From: Euphorbia lathyris
Lineage: Eukaryota > Streptophyta > Magnoliopsida > Malpighiales > Euphorbiaceae
NCBI RefSeq assembly: GCF_963576675.1
Contig: NC_088918.1
Location: 63,257,001-63,321,000, forward strand
Length of the DNA: 64,000 bases
Direction of reading: 5' to 3'
Numbering within the stretch: the first letter of the stretch is position 1; the number at the start of each line of letters is the position of its first letter. Under the pieces are notes generated by a model that did not search any database, was not told the DNA's origin, and was given only the letters and a program-made list of their open reading frames with translations. A program made the position numbers and the translations under genes. Below, piece after piece: positions 11,160 to 23,236 of this stretch.

Positions 11160-12935
11160 ATGACCAACGGAGGTGAAAATCCCTCCTCAGGGATTGAAAC
11201 ATCGTTAGTTACACCATCTAGTGCTGGTCGCACCGATACAACCGCTCCAATAACGCATGTCGACAATAACATGCCTACCGCTGCTTTTATCAATATGTGT
11301 GCACAAGATATCGAGGCGCGATATGGACTCGAGATAGGAAATCGCCTTCGAACATACATGACTCTTCCTCCGCGTTGGAGTACGACGTCTACTTCAACCG
11401 TTTCATCTTTGCCTTTGTTAAACTTTGGCCTTGGACCAGGTGCCCATAGCTCCTCGTTCCTTCAAGCTCACAACACGGATTCCATGTTAACGGCCACGAC
11501 ATCAGGTGGCGAGCGACCAATTAATCGGGAGTTATTCCCTGGTGAAGGAAGTCAAAGAAATGATACGACCCTTCCTGGCGGATCTGGGGGTCCGGGGTTG
11601 AATCTTGGTGGGTCCGATATACCCAGGCGACCACGGACGAATTTATCCCTTGGTGGATCTAAATGGCCAACTCGCAAGCGGCATAGAAAAGAGAAAGATA
11701 AGCGGATAAGGTCACCTTCGCTCCGACGAGCAAGATCCTCCCGTCGTGGCAGATCGCCCCCATCTACTGGTCGTAGGCGAAGTAAAAGGCCAGTAAAGGC
11801 ATCCCATGTAAGTGGACCACCACCGCCGCCGCCTTCAGGGACTGTTGGACATATCCCGTCAGGAGGCCAGGGGGGAGGAAACGGTCCGACTCCCCCAGGT
11901 GGAGGAAATGGAGGGAGAGGTGGTGGTGGAGGAGAAGGTGGAGGAGGAAGTGGACGCGGTAATGGAGGAAGACGTTCGCCATCAGATCCATCGTCTGATT
12001 CAAGTTCTTCTTCTTCTTCTTCTTCTTCTCCAAGCAGATCGCCACGAAGAGGCCGTCCCAGGGCGGATCCGGAAAATTTTGATGATAGGGTAAGGGCCCT
12101 GGTGCTCCGTATGAATGAAGAAAATGCCAGGCACAACCCGTTCGCCAATAGAGATTCGCCTTTTGCAGCTTGGATTGAGGCGGAGGAGACAGAAAGAGCT
12201 TTTAAGATTCCCAATCTCACAATATACACAGGCAAAGATAATCCAGAAGCTCACATTCGAAAATATCGAATATTGGCCAGGCTCAATCGAGCCACCGAGC
12301 CCGTGCTCTGCAAAATGTTTGTCACCACGTTGGGGGGCCCAGCCTATCTGTGGTTTCAATCTCTACCTCCGGGCTCGATAAACAACTTTGATCAATTAAG
12401 CAGGGAATTTTGTGCTAAATTCGCCGGTTGTATTCCTGCAGTGGTAAAATCTGGAAAGCTTTTTGAGTTAAAGCAGAAAGCGAATGAACCCCTTCGGGAG
12501 TATGTGGACACTTTCAACCAATTGTGCATACAAATCGTTGATGTAGATATCTCCGTAGCTGTGGAATGTTTCGTAAGAAACACTACCTGCAAGAGTTTGC
12601 AGGAAGATCTCATCCGAAAGAAACCCACCAGCATGGCGGAGCTGATGGAGCGTTGTAAAGATTTTATAGAGGTAGACGACATTCGTCGAGGTTCACCATC
12701 ATCGCCAAAAAGAGACAGGGGCGAATCTCGTCTTCGAGATCGGGACAAAGACAAGCGTCAAGATCCTTCCTCCCGAAGTAAGCGAAGAGATTCTAGGAAT
12801 AAATCAACGTTTGTCACCTCCTTTACACCTCTCAATGCTTCTAAGAGTGAAGTTCTTATGTGGATCGAGAACAGCCAACATAAGCGGAGCATTTCATACC
12901 CCGAACCAAAAGGGGGGGGGGGAGTATACCAATAA
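11160..12935 (+). CDS. gag: Tat-type Gag
   Basis: 591 codons from the first ATG after the 5' LTR leader. The N-terminal ~320 residues are low complexity: RS/KR-rich, then Pro- and Gly-rich runs, then a Ser run next to SPSRSPRRGRPR. Residues about 345-490 are the conserved gypsy gag region (IYTGKDNPEAHIRKY, CKMFVTTLGGPAYLWFQSLP, FCAKFAG). A basic RD/RS-rich tail follows. The frame ends shortly after a run of 11 G (12912-12922). The zinc knuckle CKYHRKNGHDTDAC lies in the next frame, so the knuckle and pol are now separated from the gag frame by a single-base shift in this tract. Whether that is mutation or programmed slippage cannot be told from one copy. Confidence 0.9.
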   Translation: MTNGGENPSSGIETSLVTPSSAGRTDTTAPITHVDNNMPTAAFINMCAQDIEARYGLEIGNRLRTYMTLPPRWSTTSTSTVSSLPLLNFGLGPGAHSSSFLQAHNTDSMLTATTSGGERPINRELFPGEGSQRNDTTLPGGSGGPGLNLGGSDIPRRPRTNLSLGGSKWPTRKRHRKEKDKRIRSPSLRRARSSRRGRSPPSTGRRRSKRPVKASHVSGPPPPPPSGTVGHIPSGGQGGGNGPTPPGGGNGGRGGGGGEGGGGSGRGNGGRRSPSDPSSDSSSSSSSSSSPSRSPRRGRPRADPENFDDRVRALVLRMNEENARHNPFANRDSPFAAWIEAEETERAFKIPNLTIYTGKDNPEAHIRKYRILARLNRATEPVLCKMFVTTLGGPAYLWFQSLPPGSINNFDQLSREFCAKFAGCIPAVVKSGKLFELKQKANEPLREYVDTFNQLCIQIVDVDISVAVECFVRNTTCKSLQEDLIRKKPTSMAELMERCKDFIEVDDIRRGSPSSPKRDRGESRLRDRDKDKRQDPSSRSKRRDSRNKSTFVTSFTPLNASKSEVLMWIENSQHKRSISYPEPKGGGGVYQ

Positions 12936-15900
12936 TGGTAAAAACCCTAAAAACTATTGTAAATACCACAGGAAAAATGGCCATGACACTGATGCATGCT
13001 GGGAATTAGCTCGAGAAATTGAGCGTCTCATAGAAAGGGGCAAATTGGATCGGTTCATCCAAATGGAAGGCAAAAGAGGAGAAGGTGACAGACCCAGGGA
13101 AGACCCAAAGAAGAAAGGAAAGGGTACCATCAATGTCATAGCAGGCGGACCTGGGTACCAGCCAACGGTGAAAAAGGCAAGGACTACTGCCCTTGACAGA
13201 ACGTCATTAAATCGCCCCTTTTCAGAGGCAGGTCCAGAGATACCACCCCATGCAGATGCTCTGGTCGTCACTATGATGGTTAAAGGCTGGGAGATGAAAA
13301 GGGTAATGATTGATACCGGAAGTTCATGCAATGTCATTACCCGAGGAGCTTTCGCCAAACTCAGGATTGATCCTATTCAAGTGGAGCCAACCGTGGTCGA
13401 TATCTTGGGAGTAACGGGACATACTATTCAAACAAAAGGCCAAGTTACTTTGGACTGTGAGCTTACAGACGATGATCAAGTTTGGAGGGGAGATTTAGAG
13501 TTTTCGGTCTTGGATGGTCAGTTAGCTTACAATATCATCCTCGGGCGACCTTTTATCTCTGAAGTTACAGCTCTTATCTCCATTCGCCACTTAACACTTT
13601 ACATTCCCACGGCCAAGGGAGGTGTAATGATCAAAGGTAGCCAAAAGGTGGCCCAAGAGACGTATTCGGCATCATTAATGATTCGCCCCCAGTCTAAAGA
13701 GGAAGATGAAGAGGAGCACGTCACAATGGCCTTGGGCGAGACCGAAATGTACCTTATGGCGGATGGAAAGCAGGTGCGAATGGCAAAGGGGCTCAAGGGT
13801 GAGATTAAAGATGCAATCACCAAAGTGCTCTGTGAGGCGGAGGATGTCTTTGCATGGAAGGATGAAATTCTCCCCGGAATTAGCCCAGACGTAATCACTC
13901 ACAAACTGAACATTGATAAGGATGCAGTTCCTGTGGCTCAGAAGCGGAGAAATCATGGCCCGGAAAGGCAGAAGGTGATTGAGGAAGAGATCGCCAAGCT
14001 CCAGAGGGCGGATGCCATCGAGGAGGTACTTTACACTCAGTGGTTGGCGAACGTCGTGTTGGTGAAAAAAGCTGGCGGATCTTACCGTATGTGCATTGAC
14101 TTTACAGATCTCAATAAAGCTTGCCCTAAGGACAACTATCCTTTGCCATGTATTGACATGCTTGTAGATGGAACCGCCGGTCACGCAATGTATTCCTTTA
14201 CTGATGTGAAGTCAAGCTATCATCAGATCCCTATGGAGCCCTCAGATAGAATCAAGACCTCGTTCGTAACACACCAAGCCACTTATTGTTTCAAAGTTAT
14301 GCCCTTCGGGCTTAAGAACGCAGGTGTAACTTATCAGAGGATGATGAACAAGATATTCACAAATAGTAAAAGGGGTAATTATTCTGTCTATGTAGATGAT
14401 ATGATCATCAAAAGTACGACCGTAGAAAAGCATGCAAATGATATAAAGGAGGTACTGGACATACTCCGATGCCACAACATTAAGTTAAACCCAAAGAAGT
14501 GCACTTTCGGGGCAACCTATGGAAAATTCTTAGGGTTCATGATCAGCGAAAAAGGAGTTAGCCCAAATCCTGACAAAGTTAAGGCAGTCCTGGAAATGCA
14601 AGCACCACGGAATATCAGAGAAGTACAATGCCTTAACGGGCGTATCATAGCCTTGGGCAGGTTTATCTCTTGTTCAGCTCGCAGATGCCAGCCCTTTTAC
14701 GAAGTCATCAAGAAGCAAAAGGCATTCGAGTGGAACGAGGATTGTGAAAGAGCCTTCGAAGGAATCAAGCAGTTCCTCACAGAGCCACCCATGATGAGTC
14801 GACCTTTGAAGGGAGAAGATCTCTACATGTATGTATCGGTCACAGACAAAGCCGTGTGCACGGTCATGATACGAGAAGAGGATGGCCAGCAGTTTCCGGT
14901 TTATTACGTGAGCAAGGTTTTGAAAGACGCTGAAACCAGGTATTCAAAGCTTGATAAAATGGCACTGGCTGTTGTAACCACGGCAATCCGCCTTAGGCCA
15001 TATTTTCAGGCGCATACTGTAGTGGTTCGAACGAATATACCAATGAGAAAAGTGCTGCAGAAACCAGACACTTCGGGAAGGTTGATGGAATGGGCAATTC
15101 GCCTTGGCGAATTCGATGTGAGGTATGAAAGCAGGTCAGCTCTAAAGAGTCAGGTCCTGGCGGACTTCGTGAATGAATTCACTGACGAAGGGATAGATCA
15201 TCCCAAGCCTCCGATAGAGGAATGGTCAATGTACACCGATGGAGCCTCTTCGGCGGATGGAGCGGGTGCAGGCGTTGTGATCAAAGGTCCCCAATACATA
15301 AAATTGCGATACGCAGCAAAATTAAATTTCCATGCCACTAATAATGCTGCTGAATACGAAGCTCTGATATTGGGATTACGCCTACTCCAAGAAATCACTC
15401 CGGAACGGATCGTAATCTATAGCGACTCTAAACTAATGGTCAACCAAGTAATCAAGCATTACGAGGTGAAGGACGAGGTTCTGGCCAAATACGTAGCGGA
15501 AGTCAAAAAGTTGCTGGATCGCCTTAAAGCTAAGGAAACTAAATGGGAGCTGATTCACGTACCAAGGGAGTCCAACACAGAGGCTGATCATTTGGCCAAA
15601 ATGGCCTCTTGTGAAGACAACTGGACAGATCCGGATTGTCCCTTCGAAGTTAAAATAGCTCCAGCATTTGCCTTAGAGGAGGTATCCCTACTCACAACGG
15701 TAGAAGATGATTGGAGATCGGTTATTCGCCAATATCTGCTAAATGGAACCTTACCTGAAGACAAGGAAGAGGCACGACGGATAGTCAGGAGAGCAGCTTA
15801 TTTCTCCTTGATCAATGACAGCCTTTATAGAAAGTCCTTTAGTCATCCTTGGTTGAAATGCATTCTACCAGAAGAAGGGCAACAGATCCTCAAAGAGCTA

Positions 15901-16953
15901 CATGAGGGATCATGTGGGGCACATGAAGCATCCGCCACCATCCTGAAAAAATCCAGGTTAGCAGGTTTCTACTGGCCCACGGCTGAATTGGATGCCCAAA
16001 AATTGGTAGAATCATGTCACAATTGTCAGGTTCATGCGAATGAATCACATACTACCAAACACATTCAGAGGCCAATCATTGAGGGACGTCCATTCGCCCT
16101 CTGGGGAATAGATATTGTCGGCCCATTTCCCTCGACTCATCGGCAGAGAAGGTACGTGGTAGTGGCAGTGGACCATTTCACCAAATGGGTAGAAGCCGAA
16201 GCTGTTTCCTCCATTACTGCAGAACGAATGGTGGAATTCGTCAAAGACAACATCATAGGAAGATACGGTGTTCCACATACCATCATCACCGACAATGGAA
16301 CACAGTTCAACTGTGGCGAATTCAAGGCTTTCTGTGAAGGGTTGGGCATCCTAAACAGATTCGCCTCCGTTTATTATCCCCAGTCCAATGGAATGACCGA
16401 AGTAACCAATCGAACGATCGTGAAGGGGATAAAGAAGAGATTGGGAGAGCATGATAAGAAGTGGGCGGATCAACTAATAAGTGTTTTATGGGCTTATCGC
16501 ACCACCCCAAGGACGGCTACATGGGAAACACCGTTCGCCCTTTCTCATGGCGTTGAGGCCGTTATTCCAGTCGAAATACAGGTCCCCAGTGACCGAGTGG
16601 CCTTTTATTGTGAAGAGGACAATGGAAAATGACTAAGGGAGCACCTAGATCAGATTGAAGATCGCAGGGATCAATCCTTTGTACGCATGGCAGCATACAA
16701 ACAGCGGATTGCAGCTTACCATGATAAAAATGCCAAACTTGTGGATCTAAATGTGGGAGATCTCGTGCTCCGTAAAGCTGATAAAGTCCAATCTCGAGAA
16801 GGCAAGGGAAAGCTAGGACTTAACTGGACGGGTCCATATCAAATAGTGGACAAGATTGGACCAGCCATGTTTAAAATACAGGACATGGAGGGCAATACAC
16901 TACCACGCACGTGGAACCTCCAAAATCTCCGCAAATACTTTGTCAGAAAATGA
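12924..16953 (+). pseudogene. pol: Tat-type Pol: PR-RT-RH-aRH-IN, interrupted by one TGA
   Basis: Begins in the frame after the G tract. Numbered from 12811: zinc knuckle 50-63, protease MIDTGSSCNVI (catalytic D168) with ILGRPF, RT 390-600 with YVDD at 527-530, RT-linked RNase H about 665-790, second RNase H 805-932 with D810 (YTDG), E848 (AEYE), D872 (SDSK) and D927 (EADHLAK), then integrase with an H-H-C-C finger (1031-1072) and D1101, D1161, E1197. TGA at 16630-16632 breaks the frame. It resumes in phase to 16953 with the integrase C-terminal part (GPYQIVDKI). The second RNase H has all acidic residues and is the usual one retained in Tat elements. All catalytic residues I can place are present, so the break looks recent. 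Confidence 0.93.
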
Positions 16954-17617
16954 AGTGTATACACGGTCTTGAGTACTCTTTTTTCTTTAATAAGCTTTTT
17001 CCCATGTGGTTTTTCTTATTAAAGGTTTTAACGAGGCTCACTTATAAGACCTACTTGCTGTAATAAGGTTTCTCCCATTAATAAACATCATTTGTTCTAT
17101 TATCTATGTTCTTTTTATTGTTTACTGCAGCAATATCAATATTCCAGTCTTAAAAAGAGGGGGGGCATCCAACGCTCTCCACATTTGCAATGTATCGCTA
17201 TCTTAGAGATACGTCCTCGATGTCCTTAAAAACATAAGAGGATCAACCTTATGGGCGGATCCGCCTCTAGGCGGATCTCAATCTCCAATAGAGTTAAAAC
17301 GATCCTTGGACGCAAGGTCTTTACACTCTCTTATCCTTCCCAGAAAGGAATTCACAAGTCCTACGGGCGGATCATTTCACCTCAAAGATAGGTAACAAAT
17401 CGATCCCCTGGGCAGCTTTACTTCCTCTAGGAGGAATAGAACAGCTTTCAAACCTTCACAAAGGTTCATACGGTGGAGTATGGCTGGCCACCTACTCCAA
17501 ATCCTAGATGTCTATATATTTCCTTACGCAAACGTAAAGGTAAAATAACATAGTTTCCATAAAGGATCAAAACAAATTGTACTTAGAAATGTTTTTACAA
17601 TATCCCAAATAAAAGCA
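16954..17617. other. Non-coding spacer between pol and antisense gene
   Basis: No credible ORF. Contains a purine run (AAAAAGAGGGGGGG, about 17153-17166) resembling a second polypurine tract, and GGCGGATCCGCC (17255-17266), a perfect palindrome. Confidence 0.6.
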
Positions 17618-17619
17618 AG

Positions 17620-19912
17620 CTAAACAACAATAGGAGCATCCTCCTTTGCGCTTTCTTCACCCACGGTGCTTACTTGGGGATCCTCCTTCTCCACATTCGC
17701 AGATACGCCATCAGGAGATACCTCCTTATTCACCAAAGATACGGGACCAAGTGGAGGAGCCTGGCCAGGAATTGGTTCTGCATCCGCCTTAAGGGGCACT
17801 TCGTCAAACTCATCCACTAAGACCGTAATAGAGGGTTTGGTTTCCTCCATAGGTCCCTTCATCCATCTCCGAATGTAATCACGGAGGTACTCCTTAGTGT
17901 CTGGCATTTTATTGAACTTCGCCACATCTTCCGGCTCAGGGACGGCGAATTGTGGATCGGTGAAGTTAATCTCAGGATAAGCCAAGGAGAAGTACGCCAT
18001 AAGCATCTCGCCGTAATAAAAGGCTTGCACACCCGCCGTGTATTCAGCTTCTCCAAGGGCGTCTTCGTGGCTCTTGGCATCAGATGCAATCTTTTCCTTC
18101 ATACTCTTAATCTCCTCATCCCTAAGAATTAAGGCGGCTGTGGCAGAAGCAAGGTTTGCATTCGCAGAAGCAAGACCTGCATTAATAGAAGCAATAGTGG
18201 AATTGGCTTCCACTATCTCTTTCTCCAACCTCTCAATAGTTGCCTTATCCGCCACATTCTGAAGGAGTTCATTTTCCATGGTGCGAAGGCGAGCATACAA
18301 CTGTCAAAAACAAATGATTCAATCAAAAAGCAAAAGGACTGAGGAACTAATACTTTCTACATCTTTTCTAAAAGAAACTCACCGAAAGGAGCTCCGTCTT
18401 TCCCTTTTGAGCATGAATTGAACCAGGAATCTGGTCATAGTTCCTCTGCACTTCGCCCACCTGACCTAAGGCCTCATCCAGATCATTTAGGATGGATTCG
18501 TTCTCGAAAGAACCTTGGGCACCCAATTTGGCGGACCAGTATCCCCCAATATCAGGCTTCGCCGTCTACACAAACATGAAAGAGTCATACTTCGGTCCGA
18601 AACCTGATGAACGAAAGGAAATCAAAAGGTAAACTACCTGTGGAATCTCCTCAGCAAGTTTGGCGGACCTCATGGCGTCCGCTATAAGTTTAACTCCCCC
18701 AGCGGTGTTGGGCTTCCTCTTCTTTAGTGGCAGATCAGCCACCTTCTCTGTGGGACGTTTACCAGTATCAGCTGGAGGATTCACCGCTTGACCTTTCTTG
18801 CGTGTTTCAGCCTCCAAAAACTTCCTGCGTGTCTCTGCAAGAGCGTGATTGGCCTTAGATACACCCCTGCCAAAGAAAACATTAAAGTAATCAAGGTTCA
18901 CGAAGAAATGAAGGGTACCTTGGTCAAATTGCGCAATCTTTGAGTAAATAAATTTATCCTCTTCCCGGCGAATCAATGGGATATCACTCATCATGAAAGC
19001 TAAGGCATCAGCATAAGTCTATGCATCCGTCTTAATCTGCTTCATGAGCTCCGCCACCTCCTCATCGCTGTTTGTTAAAATTCGCATGTCACTCGCCATA
19101 TGTAGCGGTCTGGGATTCCAGACTGAAGGAAAGCCCAACGGTTCGCCATCCTTTATCTTCACGTAGAAGAATTTCTCATCCCAGCAATGAACATTAGACA
19201 TTTTTTCGCTAAAAGGCGAATAAGCTCCGAACTTGGCGAACGTGAGATAAGATTCGGACTTCCTTTTTTAGGGTTTGTGAAAAGCTCTAAAGATACGGCC
19301 CGTATATACAACTCCTAAATTCGAAGGAAGGTAGCAGTCTAAAGCAATGTCCAACCAGCAGTTAGGATGTAGCTGGCTGACTGTGATGTCAAAGTAATAG
19401 AGGATGTCCGCCATCATCTTTGGAAGAGGAAGTCGAAACCCTCTCTCCACATGACTACTATACACTGTAAGGAAGCCGCTAGGCAGACAAGAAGGACGTT
19501 GATGAGATGTGGCGAGCAGGGTCTCATAATTTTTGATCCAGGGAAAGCGATCCGCCAGATTCGCTAGATCCGCGGCATTCATGCGAGACGGAGTGGACTC
19601 CGCTCGGGGATTCTTTTTCTTGGGAGGAATCGAAGAAGAGGCCATTGATCCCCGGAACCACCTAGGGTCACCGGCCGGAGCAGCACCAGAGATAGAAGTA
19701 AAAAAAGAGGGATTCCTGGTGGAACGAGTCTGGTAATGATTACGTGCCGAGTTATCAAACTCAACTAAATCGGAATTAACCGTGTCCTCGGAAGAATGGG
19801 AGTTCTCCGATGATGAGGTAGTCCAGCTAAAATCTACTTCAATTTCTGGAGGAGGAGAGGAATTAAAAAGTTCTGAAGTTGATCTAGAGGATGAAGATGA
19901 ACTTCTAAACAT
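17620..19912 (-). pseudogene. Antisense intron-containing gene of Tat-type element (Transposase_28-like)
   Basis: On the strand opposite to pol. Proposed start ATG 19912. Exon 1 runs 19912-18638, exon 2 18565-18383, exon 3 18300-17620. Intron 1 (18637-18566, 72 bp) has CAG/GTAG and GTGTAG/AC borders; intron 2 (18382-18301, 82 bp) has TCG/GTGAGT and GACAG/TT borders. Both are phase 0 and join the frames cleanly. Exon 1 holds ERGFRLPLPKMMADILYYFD...QLHPNCW, matching the putative gypsy-type transposon domain (Transposase_28) known from plant antisense ORFs. Exon 3 is a coiled coil with an acidic tail. Two in-phase stops break exon 1: TAA 19270-19268 and TAG 19021-19019, each one C-to-T change from a Gln codon. 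Such antisense genes are known in Grande and Retand; function unknown. Confidence 0.82.
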
Positions 19913-20189
19913 CCAGGAAAAGTTAAAGTGAAAAGAAAAACTTACATGAGAAATCGGAAGCTTGGTGCAAAACCCAGAAGAAATCCCAGAAAAGCTTCGA
20001 GCGCAGGAGAAAAATAGGGAAATGAGGAAGAAAGAGAAAGCGTAAGAAGAAGAAAGAAGTTTTCTCTTTCCTGGGACAGTGTGCCCACTACACGTGTCAA
20101 TCATCCAATGGCATTGAACAATGTGCTCATTAATGCAAGTGTTTATGACGGCGCGCAGAAGTTCGAAAGCCCTAAAGGACTTTAAGGAC

Positions 20190-20205
20190 ATTTTAGGGGG
20201 GCTTC
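20190..20205 (+). other. Polypurine tract of Tat-type element
   Basis: TTTTAGGGGGGCTTC precedes the 3' LTR start TGATAAC. The G run is the likely primer, although it ends in CTTC rather than pure purines. Confidence 0.65.
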
Positions 20206-20691
20206 TGATAACATTGAGATATTATCTTGAGGACCAAAAGGGATATTCACCTCAAAGTACGCCGCGTAGTGGTCTCCAAAAGGAAGCTGGTTGGCGGATC
20301 CCCCCCAGATCAGCTCAGAGAGATCCGCTGGCGGACCTATAGGGAGAATCTCACCCTTCGCCTCTATAACGGCTGGCCGCTGACTCGGCCATAAAAGATC
20401 ATTAATGAGTTATTAATTAGCTAATCCGCCAGGTTCAGAATAACCAGTAACCGCCATTAATGAGGCATTAATGGAGACTTTCTAGTTACCTGAAGGTTAC
20501 GACTTTCCAGCTATATATATAGCCTGATCCCCTAAGTTATCAAGGTACACACACACATTCTCACCATTCTTGTCAATTCCGTTGGTTTCCTTGATCCATC
20601 TTACTGACTTTGGCATCGGAGTGTCCCCGGCCGATCCCAACGGCACCTCACAGGGAAGTGCTCCGATCAAGGATTTTTCCTCAAGTTAACA
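20206..20691 (+). repeat. 3' LTR of Tat-type element
   Basis: 486 bp, four substitutions relative to the 5' LTR and no indels. Followed by target duplication ATAAT. Its position also makes it a possible source of antisense transcription into the 19912-17620 gene. Confidence 0.95.
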
Positions 20692-20696
20692 ATAAT

Positions 20697-22957
20697 ATAA
20701 GGCCTAGATGAACCTGAATTGCTATGATCATCATTTGTACATCATCATGGAGTTGAGTAATAGATTAACGGATTTTCCTCAATATTAGACCCATTTGCGT
20801 CTCTAAATCTATCAATTTCTTCCTACAATCTCTAATATCATTTGGACCAACGTTGAGATAGATGTCATCATCAAAACATGTATGTTCCATTTTATGTCCC
20901 TCTACCCGATCTAAATACTTTTTAAAACTGGCCTTATTAGCATTAAAGATATTAAGTTACTCATGTATGTTTTGAATTATGGGATTTTAGCACTAGAATC
21001 TGAGGTAGGTGCCTCGCCAACACATGAAGATGATGCACCTGTTGCATTTGAAATCACCATAAAATTGAGAAACAGATGTACGAAGCCCAAAATTTCTCCT
21101 ACTGCTAGTAAGCCCTCTAGTCGCCTTATAGAACGCTTCTAACTCATCAAGATCTTGTATAATTGTCTTAAGTGTTCGAACACTTTATGTAAGGTCCTCA
21201 AATTGTGCCTATATTTGTTATTGAAACAAATTAAATTAATTAGCATATGAGATTGAAAAGCATGGGGTATAATACACTAACTGCAATTAAATTTGACCTG
21301 AGTATGTCTGGGCAATCGCTAACAAGCGTAATTCCATCATGTTTATGTGTATGTAACCACAAAAACAGTTGATGAGAAGTAATAGGTTTGTTCATATCTT
21401 TTTCCTATAACAATAAAAGTGTTACAAACAATTGTGATGATCTTTATATACATAATCTATCTATACTATATATAATAGTGGAAGTAGAGAGAAATAAGGA
21501 GAAGTGTTTTAGATGTCTTTTTAATGAGTTGTCAATGTAGTAAAAAATCAAAATTAAAAAGATTTAAATTTTTTTAATATAAACTTCATTAATGGATCGT
21601 AAACCGGCAATAGTTCAACATAGCAGAGGAAATAAAAGTCGGCAAAACATTAAAGAAAATTGGACTAGTACAATTAGAAGCTGACCTGGCCCATGAATTA
21701 AAAAGATTTAATTAATTAATAATAACATAATGAAAATTGAAAAGTCATTTATATATATTTATAATTTATAATAATAATAATTTGTCAATTACTAGTCCAT
21801 TAATTAAAGTAATAAAAGAAAGTAAGAGCTACAGAAAGATGAAAAAATACAAAATAAAGAAAATCCAAAAGTCATAAATAAATCTATATATAACGCATGA
21901 TAGATAGTATTCCACCATTATATTCATTGGCTATCGAAATCCAAAGTCTTCATCAACCTTTAATTTGGATGATGTATTATTTTTGTTTTTCATACTCTTA
22001 TAATATAGTTTTATAATTTTGAAAGATAAAATTTTCTTTCTGTCGTTAACTAGGTTTCATATCTCTTGCTACCTTATATATGTTTTCTTTTTTATTTGTT
22101 TTTTTACTAAAATAAAGATTTTGTACATTTATATTCATTTTTAGTATATGTTGCTAGATGTAATCATTTTGATTGTCAACTCTAACTAAAATTTAGATTT
22201 TCGACTTTATATGAACTCAACTGTTAGGTTTAATTGAAGTTAGATTAATTTTTCAAATTCAGAACTTGGTGAAGTGCACTAATTTTTTTTTAATTTTGGT
22301 TTATCTAACGGATATGGATTGCATTTTTTATTTTTATGCATTTTCGTACGAATGGATATAAAGTTTCACACAATAGTGGTTCATTGAAGTTGGAGACATA
22401 TTGAAATAATTACAGAGGTATTGAAACATTATACTTACAATAAAGTTTATTTCAATTATAAATTATGTTATATCATTGTTACCATTCTAAGTTCCTTTCT
22501 CATTTTGTAATTATAGATTCTATATTATTATTATTATTATTACCAACAAGAAGTTAAGCTTTTCTACCCACTCCTCTAGACAGAGAGATTGTAAGTGTCT
22601 AATTATTTGAATTATGCTAGATACGAAGGTAAATAAAAATACATTTTGATGCTCAAAATCCAAAAATATACATTAATTATGAGATATTGAGGCAATTGCT
22701 TTTCTAACATAGGCCTGTATAGTTATTAGCCATTATATTGTGGCTTTTACAAAATTATTAGTATTTCAAGAGTTTTTAAAAGATGAACAGATGAAAATGA
22801 AACATGATCACACGACAAGTTGTTAGAAAATATCAATTAAAAATATTATTATTTGAATCTCTTCAATTTCTAAAAATGTTGAGCATAATGACTATAATTA
22901 ATAGAATTAATTTCACATATTAACTGAGTGCTTATAATTCCGATTTGATTCTATTTA
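20697..22957. other. AT-rich region without an intact gene; possible transposase relic at 20740-21420
   Basis: No ORF of note. On the minus strand about 21415-21290 translates as NKPITSHQLFLWLHTHKHDG, preceded by an acceptor-like TATAG. A second stretch near 21205-21000 (LKTIIQDLDELEAFYKATRG) follows another acceptor-like ATATAG. The first resembles the threonine/histidine-rich motif of plant En/Spm accessory proteins, but the match is by eye and weak. From 21430 to 22957 I see only AT-rich sequence with short homopolymers. Confidence 0.3.
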
Positions 22958-22971
22958 ACTAAAATTAATTT
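22958..22971. repeat. Target-site duplication of the LINE, left copy
   Basis: ACTAAAATTAATTT, repeated exactly at 31789-31802 after the poly-A end. This fixes both ends of the LINE. Confidence 0.85.
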
Positions 22972-23236
22972 AAAAAAAATAATTCTAGCACACTGACAAA
23001 AAAATATGTAAGCATCTATTCAAATTCAACTTTAGCCGATGCATCCTTACCCAGACTCTAGGGTTTGTGTTCTACCCTAGTTTGGAGTTCAAGATCTTTT
23101 CTCTCCACTGTTTTCACCTCCCCAATCCCGCTTTTTCCTTGTTTATTCATCTTGCTACTTTTTCCCTTGTCTAAACTTCACCTTTTAATCGCTAAAACAC
23201 CAACTAACTACATCCCATCATATATTGGGTATCGAT

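Larger units (their letters stand above)
10608..20691 (+). mobile_element. Complete Tat-type Ty3-gypsy retrotransposon
   Basis: Two 486-bp LTRs (10608-11093, 20206-20691), both TGATAAC...GTTAACA, flanked by the 5-bp target duplication ATAAT (10603-10607, 20692-20696). Order: LTR, gag, protease, RT, RNase H, a second RNase H, integrase, about 0.7 kb non-coding, an antisense intron-containing gene, LTR. Integrase after RT makes it gypsy. The second RNase H and the antisense gene before the 3' LTR are hallmarks of the Tat/Ogre/Retand lineage. I count four substitutions between the LTRs (about 0.8%), so the insertion is recent, although gag-pol already has a frameshift and a stop. Confidence 0.95.

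Noticed and set aside
11552..12235. 227-codon proline-rich antisense ORF opposite the Tat Gag
   Set aside because: Shadow of the Gly/Ser/Arg-rich gag coding strand; no independent motif.
21460..21500. Possible Helitron 5' end (TCTATACTATATATAATAG)
   Set aside because: Only the terminus resembles one; no matching 3' hairpin and CTRR end identified.
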